From Oscheius tipulae (Eukaryota > Nematoda > Chromadorea > Rhabditida > Rhabditidae), in contig JASJZH010000006.1 in the NCBI GenBank assembly GCA_037178975.1, forward strand, positions 744,001-808,000: DNA of 64,000 nucleotides. Reading direction: 5' to 3'. Positions 58,519 through 64,000 of this stretch are shown one piece after another (positions within the stretch are counted from its first letter, which is position 1; each line of letters starts with the position of its first letter). The notes under the pieces were generated by a model. That model ran no database searches. It worked only from the letters and a program-made list of their open reading frames with translations, and was not told where the DNA came from. The translations under genes and the position numbers were made by a program.

Positions 58519-59019
58519 GAACTTTTTAAAGAACTCACAGACGAGAAGTTGGCTCAATATTTCCTCCAGGGAAATCGGTGGCTCCTCCAGTGTTTCTCGA
58601 GTATTCTTGAGGCCATGGCTGCCACGGACCCGACAAGAATCCCCAAGGAGCTTGGGAAGAATCATGAGCATCAGCGAAACCGAACCAGCTAACCGCGATG
58701 TGAACGGGAAAGATAATGAAGAAATTTTTTGGTCGACGACTGACTTCTCCATGAGCGTCTTTTATAGCGTTTCTTCGAAATTCACATCGCATGTGAGGAG
58801 TATTCAACAAAGTCTGACTACATTCGAATACAATGGAACAAGAGCGACTGCAGATATTGCTTTTTCACGAAAGTGTCAAAAAGTCAGTGGGCGATCAAAG
58901 GTGCAAGAGAAATTGCTAAAATTCCATTCCAGTATTTCAACACTCCAACGATAAAGAAGCCTGCTCTCGTTGTTTACGATAAGGCAAACGCACACACAGT
59001 TTACACGATAAGCCAATAA
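58519..59019 (+). CDS. 3' exons of an unrecognised gene
   Basis: Two exons join cleanly. Exon 58519-58699 (acceptor GATCTTCAG, entry phase 2) ends AAC CGC GAT|GTGAAC. Exon 58768-59019 (acceptor TTTTATAG) continues in phase 0 to a TAA that overlaps an AATAAA. The last exon reads RFFEIHIACEEYSTKSDYIR, DCRYCFFTKVSKSQWAIKG and KPALVVYDKANAHTVYTISQ, with consistent codon use, a CxxC pair and no membrane segment. The 5' part is not resolved. It ends only 60 bp before the first lectin ATG, which could indicate an operon. I do not recognise the family. Confidence 0.5.
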
Positions 59020-59079
59020 AAAGGCCAGAAAAAGTTCTGATATCAGAGGATCGAAGCTCTCCGTATCTAGGCTGCTCTC

Positions 59080-60985
59080 ATGATGAGAAGCTTGTTTCTA
59101 GCTGGGCTCCTTATTCTTCAAGGTCTTTCTGCTGGTTCCTGTCCATCAGGATACTCGTACAACGATCAAGCAAAAAAGTTTGTTTTAAATGAACATTTCA
59201 AAACAGTAGATGTAGATGCTACAAAGTCTACGAACAACCGATGACTTACTTTGCGGCATCTATTGCCTGTTCAAATGATAATGCTGAACTGACGTCGATC
59301 CACAATGCTTTTGAGAACTCGTTCATTTCAGGTATGTGTTTTGACATAGCAAAGCTGTGCCGCCATATATAATCAGCAATTTTCAGAACTGTTGCCTGAC
59401 AACTTTATGGATCACTGGATCGGTTTGCAAAACATGCTGGATGGCTATGAGTTCACTTGGCTTGACGACACCAACGTTGGCTATGTCAAATGGGGACAAG
59501 GAGAGCCGAATCGTGAATGGAATTGTGTCAGAATGGAACTTGTTTCCTATGTTTGGGGGTAAGTAGTGTTGATGTCCTGTTAAAACTACGGCTTAGAACT
59601 CAGCAATGTACCGCCCAGCTTCCATTCGTCTGCGGTTTCGACCCAGCTGTAAACCGGACATGTCCCACCTGCCCGACTTCTCCTCCATGTCCAACATGCG
59701 CTCCTCGCCCTGTGTGTGATGCGGCGCGACCTGTTCTTCCTCTAAAAGAACAAAGACAAGAAGAGAAGACAATGGTATTGGATCAGTTGAACTGTCCGGA
59801 AGGATACTCATACAGTGGAACCTATAAACGCTGTTATAAAATCAGCGGAGATGTTGCAACCTTCTTCCAGGCTTCGCAACTTTGTAGTCTGGACAATGCT
59901 GAATTGGCTTCGATTCACAGCGGAAACGAAAATCAGTTCATCGGAGGTGAACAAATTGAGCGAAAGATCAATCAGCAAAATTCAGATCTCATGCCCAGTG
60001 TTGACTACGATCAGCCGTTCTGGATCGGAATGACCAGTCTTCTGGATAACTGGGGTGAATGGAATTGGTTGGATGGTACCAATTTGCAGTACTTTAACTG
60101 GCTTGGGGGCTCACCAAACATGTCCATGAGTTGCACCAAGTTCCATTCGCTGACTGCTGAGTGGTCGTGAGTTATATTCTCAGCTGTTTTTCGTTTTTCT
60201 GTATTAGCTCTTCTGCATACTGAATTCAGAACTCAGAACTGTGACATGAAGTTTCCGTATATTTGTGAATTTAACCCTACTGCGAACCATGATTGCCAAG
60301 CCTGTCCAGCGCCTACGCCATGTCCAGCCTGTCCAACTTATCCGCCGTGTCCAAAGGCTACCACTACGCCGCCACCTCCACCACGTAAGTCTCGGTCGCA
60401 ACTCGTATCAATGTTTACCACTGCAAATGTAACTTTTCAGCTCCTTGTGATAAAGACTGGGAATACCTTAGTGAAACAAAATCCTGCTATTATCTATTGA
60501 CCGGTGGCGGAAACAACGCTGCTGCCCAAAGTCGTTGCAGAAGCCTTGGAGCTTACATTGCCTCTGTACACAGTGACTTCGAAAACAACTACTTGTACAG
60601 TGCGTGAAATTTCCAAGCCGGTAAAACCGCTTTTTCTAGACAGAGCCTATGGTAGTGCCCTTTGGCTGGGAGCTCATAGAACAGGTGCAGGATCTGGTTG
60701 CGTAACTTGTTTTGAAAACGATGACGGCACTCCGGTAGGTTGTGGTTGAAATCTGTTTCACAAAACTGTTTAAAGTTTGATTACTGGAGATGGAACAACG
60801 GAGAGCCAAACAATTCGGGAGGAAATGAGTACTGTGCCGAGGTCTGATAATTTTACTGTTTACATATAAATTATGCTTAGATGTACACCCAATCCAGCAA
60901 AGGTATAACTGCGTCATACTGGAACGATCTTCCTTGTAACAGTTATATTGGCTTAGTAATCTGCAAGAAACCTGCTCGATCGTGA
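59080..60985 (+). CDS. Secreted C-type lectin with three CTLDs
   Basis: Nine exons: 59080-59177, 59207-59331, 59387-59558, 59597-60166, 60230-60384, 60441-60599, 60640-60734, 60776-60841 and 60881-60985; 514 aa. Signal peptide MMRSLFLAGLLILQGLSA, then three C-type lectin domains separated by Cys/Pro-rich linkers (CPTCPTSPPCPTCAP; CPACPTYPPCP). Each CTLD starts with a C-x-GY or C-DW motif and a CYK. WIGL and WLD core motifs are in CTLD1 and CTLD2, and WLGA in CTLD3. CTLD1 has GEPN and CTLD3 has both GEPN and WND, the mannose-type calcium site. CTLD2 has SPN and no WND, so CTLD3 is the best sugar-binding candidate. Such worm lectins are typically gut or hypodermal and immune-induced (inference). 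Intron 8 starts with GTCTGA, and exon 8 follows a TTTAAAG acceptor. Confidence 0.9.
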
Positions 60986-61006
60986 CAAAATATGTAAACA
61001 TTTTCA

Positions 61007-61012
61007 ATAAAA
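61007..61012 (+). terminator. Polyadenylation signal of the three-domain lectin
   Basis: AATAAA 22 nt after the lectin stop codon, in TTTTCAATAAAAGTATTG. Confidence 0.6.
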
Positions 61013-61136
61013 GTATTGTTGATTGTCAGATTTGCTGTGCCTCTGAATATGTAACAGTGAAACAATTATTTTCTCTTACTAAAGTGAAACCGTGCATGCG
61101 AAGCCTATTGTAGACACTAACTAGGAAAGGGTTTTA

Positions 61137-61656
61137 GTTGCCCGCAGGATATCGAAATGAGGTAGGTGCCATTCGAAAGGGCATCGAAAATGATGGTGTT
61201 CCCAAATTTTTCCCAAATTTTCAGCTGCGGAATGGATGTCTGCTGTCCTCTGGAGCTTTTCCCGTTTCCAGATTTTGAGCTGAACTTGCGCTCTTGGAGT
61301 TGGATATCCAGTGCTTCTTCCAGCGTAAGTGACCAAGTGGTGCAGAGCCTATGCGCTCCGCAGAAAAACTTTTGGTTTTTGGTTCGAATTCTCTCTTCGG
61401 AAAACATTTTTATTTGCTCATTTCAAGCGTATTTAGCTTCTATCGTTGCTTTTTTCACTGACTGTATACAAAAATCCCTTTTTTGGATAGCACTGTGACG
61501 ATCGCACAATTTCACAGCCACTTTGACTAAAGAAAGAGTTTTTACGTGACAATGTACTGCAAAGTTGTAACCCTTGATCTGTTCTACAACTTTGCAAAGC
61601 ATAACCAGACTGGAAAAGCATTGGCACCTACCTCGTTTCGATAATCCGCGGGCAAC
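61137..61656. mobile_element. 520-bp inverted-repeat element flanked by TA
   Basis: The ends are imperfect inverted repeats of about 34 bp. The left end starts GTTGCCCGCAGGATATCG and runs on to GAGGTAGGTGCCA; the right end reads as the complement with four or five differences. TA dinucleotides abut both outer ends, consistent with a Tc1/mariner-type TA target duplication. No transposase is evident inside, so it is a non-autonomous (MITE-like) element. It lies just upstream of the 5'-truncated lectin at 61711. Confidence 0.7.
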
Positions 61657-61710
61657 TAAGGTATTAAGTAGGCTGTGTTCCACAAACAAGTTCGAATTAT
61701 ATATACTCAG

Positions 61711-62148
61711 ATGTTTTAAAGCATACGAAGAGGCGCTGAACTATTTTGGGGCGGAGCATACTTGTTCATTAGACGGAGCTCATCTGGCATCAATAACCAA
61801 CGGTTTTGAAAACACTTTTGTTTCTAGTAAGTACTTTTTTTTCTTGTCTTCAAAACTACCGACAGATTTGATTCCTGATGGTTTTGGCTACGATCACTGG
61901 ATTGGGCTAACAACACTGATCTATGGCTGGGAATGGTCGTGGCTAGATGAGACCCCTGTTCTTTATGCAAATTGGGCCACAGGACAACCCAACATTACTA
62001 ACATGTGCACGTTGATTTCAGGTACTACTTTGAGATGGGCGTGAGTTTTATTGATGAAAGCTGTAGAAAAAGGAATTTTAGGACCCAAGACTGTACTACG
62101 AAACTTCCGTTCATCTGTGACTGGACACCTAGAACGACAGCGTGTTGA
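61711..62148 (+). pseudogene. 5'-truncated C-type lectin
   Basis: Exons 61711-61826, 61866-62040 and 62082-62148 encode most of one CTLD: CFKAYEEALNYFGAEHTC, HWIGLTTLIYGWEWSWLDE, ATGQPN and LPFICDW. The first exon enters in phase 2, just like exon 2 of the lectins on either side, so a signal-peptide exon is expected upstream. None is visible, and a 520-bp element occupies that place. Splice sites and frame are otherwise intact. It may be a recent pseudogene, or it may use a distant first exon. EPN is replaced by QPN. Confidence 0.65.
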
Positions 62149-62450
62149 TTCCTCTTACTGAATAAATCTTTCAAAGAAGTAAACAGACTCTTGAAAGCCA
62201 AAACGTCTGTAGCAGGACAGAAAGGCCCGATCGAAGTTTTTAATTACAGATTGTATCTGAAGGAAACGAATATTTGTACAGAAAGCAACAGTTTTTCATT
62301 TGTTCTGGTATCAAATTTATCAGATATTCTCAATCCGCACATGGATTTTTGATGCATATGAACGGCAATTTCATGTCGCAATCTTGAGTTCTAGAATAAT
62401 CTGTTTGTTTTTTCTGACTTGAAACTCACATCCAATGAGCGGAATCCGAG

Positions 62451-62920
62451 TCAACTGTGGCGCAATGGTACTGCATGGCTGGCTGTCCTAAAATTGTAAC
62501 TAATACAGTACTTGATGTAATAACCTGTGGCCCAAGCATTGTAGGATACAGTGCTGCTATCTAGCCATTCCCATTCAAATCCATTGACCAAATTGGTCAG
62601 TCCAATCCAGTGATTGAAGCCAAACTGAACCGTAATCAAATCTGATCGTTATTGGAACATATCAGCTTTACTTACTCAAAACAAAACTGTTCTCTGTAGC
62701 ACTATGGATTGATACGAGTTGCGCTCCATCAAGCGTACAGGCGTGGGAAGCGGCAAAATAAGTCTGCGGTTGCTCATACACTTTGTAGCATCTAAGGCAT
62801 TAGTTCAGCGACAAAAATAAACAAAACTCACTTCTGGTAGTCTGCTCCAAGGGTGTAGCCTATAGTACAGTTTGCGAACACTGACGATATGATACTTGCT
62901 GCAAGAACTAACCGATTCAT
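62451..62920 (-). CDS. Single-CTLD C-type lectin, C-terminally truncated
   Basis: Exons on the minus strand: 62920-62832 (signal peptide MNRLVLAASIISSVFA), 62791-62676 and 62641-62451. CTLD motifs are CYKVYEQPQTYFAASHAC, NHWIGLTNLVNGFEWEWLD and ATG. Where the paralogue at 61711 has GQPN, a second disulphide cysteine and a C-terminal FIC exon, this copy reads through to a stop at 62451. The domain therefore lacks its conserved C-terminal cysteines. It is probably a decaying gene, although the first two exons are intact. It lies tail to tail with the 61711 copy. Confidence 0.68.
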
Positions 62921-62964
62921 TGTTTGGAACTTGTTGTCTTGGCGGGGTGACTGTGCTCTGATCT

Positions 62965-62970
62965 CTTATC
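62965..62970 (-). promoter_or_regulatory. GATA site upstream of the minus-strand lectin
   Basis: The minus strand reads AGAGATAAGAGATC, containing GATAAG about 45 bp upstream of the ATG at 62920. Worm intestinal genes, including many lectins, use ELT-2-type GATA factors; the role here is inferred. Confidence 0.35.
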
Positions 62971-64000
62971 TCTACACCACAAACGCCAGATTACTTCAGT
63001 TATGAACATGACCTGGTCTTACGAAGAAGGCGTTGAAAAGTATAAAGGAATGTTCGAGTAGAAGACATTTCGCTCTATGGGCTATTCATGAATGAACGAC
63101 TTTGTTTGAATTCAGTAGACATTCATAACGGTTTCGCTGGCGCACACAGCTAGCATTTAAAGATTGATGTGGTTCATCTTGATCCAGTAACTGACTATTG
63201 GCTTAACCATGCAGACTTTCTTCAATAAATAAGGACAGCCGCTCACTTTTTGAGATATACCGATGCTTCTCCCGTTTCTGATCTGTTTGATTCATCTGAT
63301 GCACAACTATGTTTGTCATTGTATACAGGGAAAAAGCCATAGTTAATCAATTACTTTCTGAGAAGACTAATAAAAAAAGTTTATTGCATAACTAAAATCG
63401 AAGTGAATCTGGAAAAATAAACTAGTCAAAAAAACCGCGGATCAATTTTGATAATGCAAAACCTTTTGTCTCATTTTTGGCTCAACTTGGCAAGTTATTC
63501 TTCTTCGACTTGAATCGGACTCTGTTGTAGCACGGGAAAGCGAAGTCAGAGGTTAACTTTATTGGAGCCCAATTGCTAGAAACGCACTCCTATTATACAA
63601 TAATAGAATACCAAAAGAAAACATAAATATCCTATCTTTACAATTTGCAAGAGGCGTCCGTCTGCGACACAAGTCAACTCTAATTTGGGATAACACTTGA
63701 CAATGTTTGTGGACTTTTTCTGTTAAGACAAGTCAAGCTAATGCAAGATAAAAGATTTTTGAGTTGGCAAGTTACTGTTTTTACTGCTTTAATTGTAAAA
63801 AGAAAGTTATTGCCTTTGCTCTTTGGAGCAAATCCTCTGCAATGGACGACTCGGAGCTCAATAAAACCGCCAACCAGGCGGCTTAGCCGACTGCTTAATT
63901 TCATAGCATTAACAGACTATGTATCTCAAACCAGGAATAGCTATTCGATCGAAGCAATCTTTGCAACAGTGAACAGCATTTTTTTTACAAACCACAAAGT
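62971..64000. other. Right-end spacer without a supported gene
   Basis: AT-rich sequence. The open frame at 63680-63904 (-) has no splice support or recognisable residues. I see no RNA gene or clear repeat. Confidence 0.45.

Noticed and set aside
1..64000. CRISPR arrays, operon-style bacterial genes, phage or integrated bacterial islands
   Set aside because: No regularly spaced repeats, no Shine-Dalgarno-linked gene strings; all supported genes are spliced and nematode-like.

Overview
The window looks like nuclear DNA of a free-living rhabditid-type nematode. Its genes are split by introns with short GT...TTTCAG boundaries. Several start codons sit directly after a TTTCAG acceptor, as at spliced-leader trans-splice sites. 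The gene families are worm-like: a TWK two-pore K+ channel, nematode 7TM chemoreceptor-like proteins, FkbM-type methyltransferases and C-type lectins. Introns are longer than is typical of C. elegans. All exon models below were built by hand from reading frame, splice sites and intron phase; none rests on transcript data or a database search.

Left part (1-22 kb). An 18-exon adducin gene (3482-8665, +) carries a tRNA-Met in antisense inside one intron. A small four-exon coiled-coil gene (10091-18690, +) has an 8.1-kb last intron. Inside that intron, on the other strand, lies a complete six-exon protein kinase (10679-12115, -). The same intron holds three perfect TGACGTCA palindromes and a weak candidate micro-gene. 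The 18.7-22.3 kb stretch is mostly repeats and relics.

Middle (22-44 kb). About 22 kb is occupied by one TWK/K2P potassium channel gene. At least seven alternative first exons or exon chains are spread over 16 kb. Every one ends in phase 1, so each can join the single phase-1 acceptor at 39095. The channel core follows, with an in-frame 39-nt cassette exon, a GC-AG intron and a possible alternative last exon.

Right part (44-64 kb) is a fast-evolving accessory region. It contains a 7TM receptor (45366-46673, -) with two decayed paralogues (about 44.7-45.0 kb and 53.0 kb). A divergent pair of genes for an unrecognised secreted family (47544-48197, - and 48634-49272, +) has a third relic beside it. 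An FkbM-like methyltransferase lies at 50732-52302 (-). A RYK/LIN-18-like WIF receptor (55861-57894, +) appears to lack its kinase domain and has an intron-containing tRNA-Tyr in its first intron. Then come an unrecognised partial gene and a C-type lectin cluster: one intact three-domain lectin, a 5'-truncated copy next to a 520-bp inverted-repeat element, and a 3'-truncated copy.

The most noteworthy items are the multi-promoter K2P channel, the kinase-less RYK-like receptor, the divergent secreted gene pair, the kinase nested in an intron, and recurrent AAG 3' splice sites.
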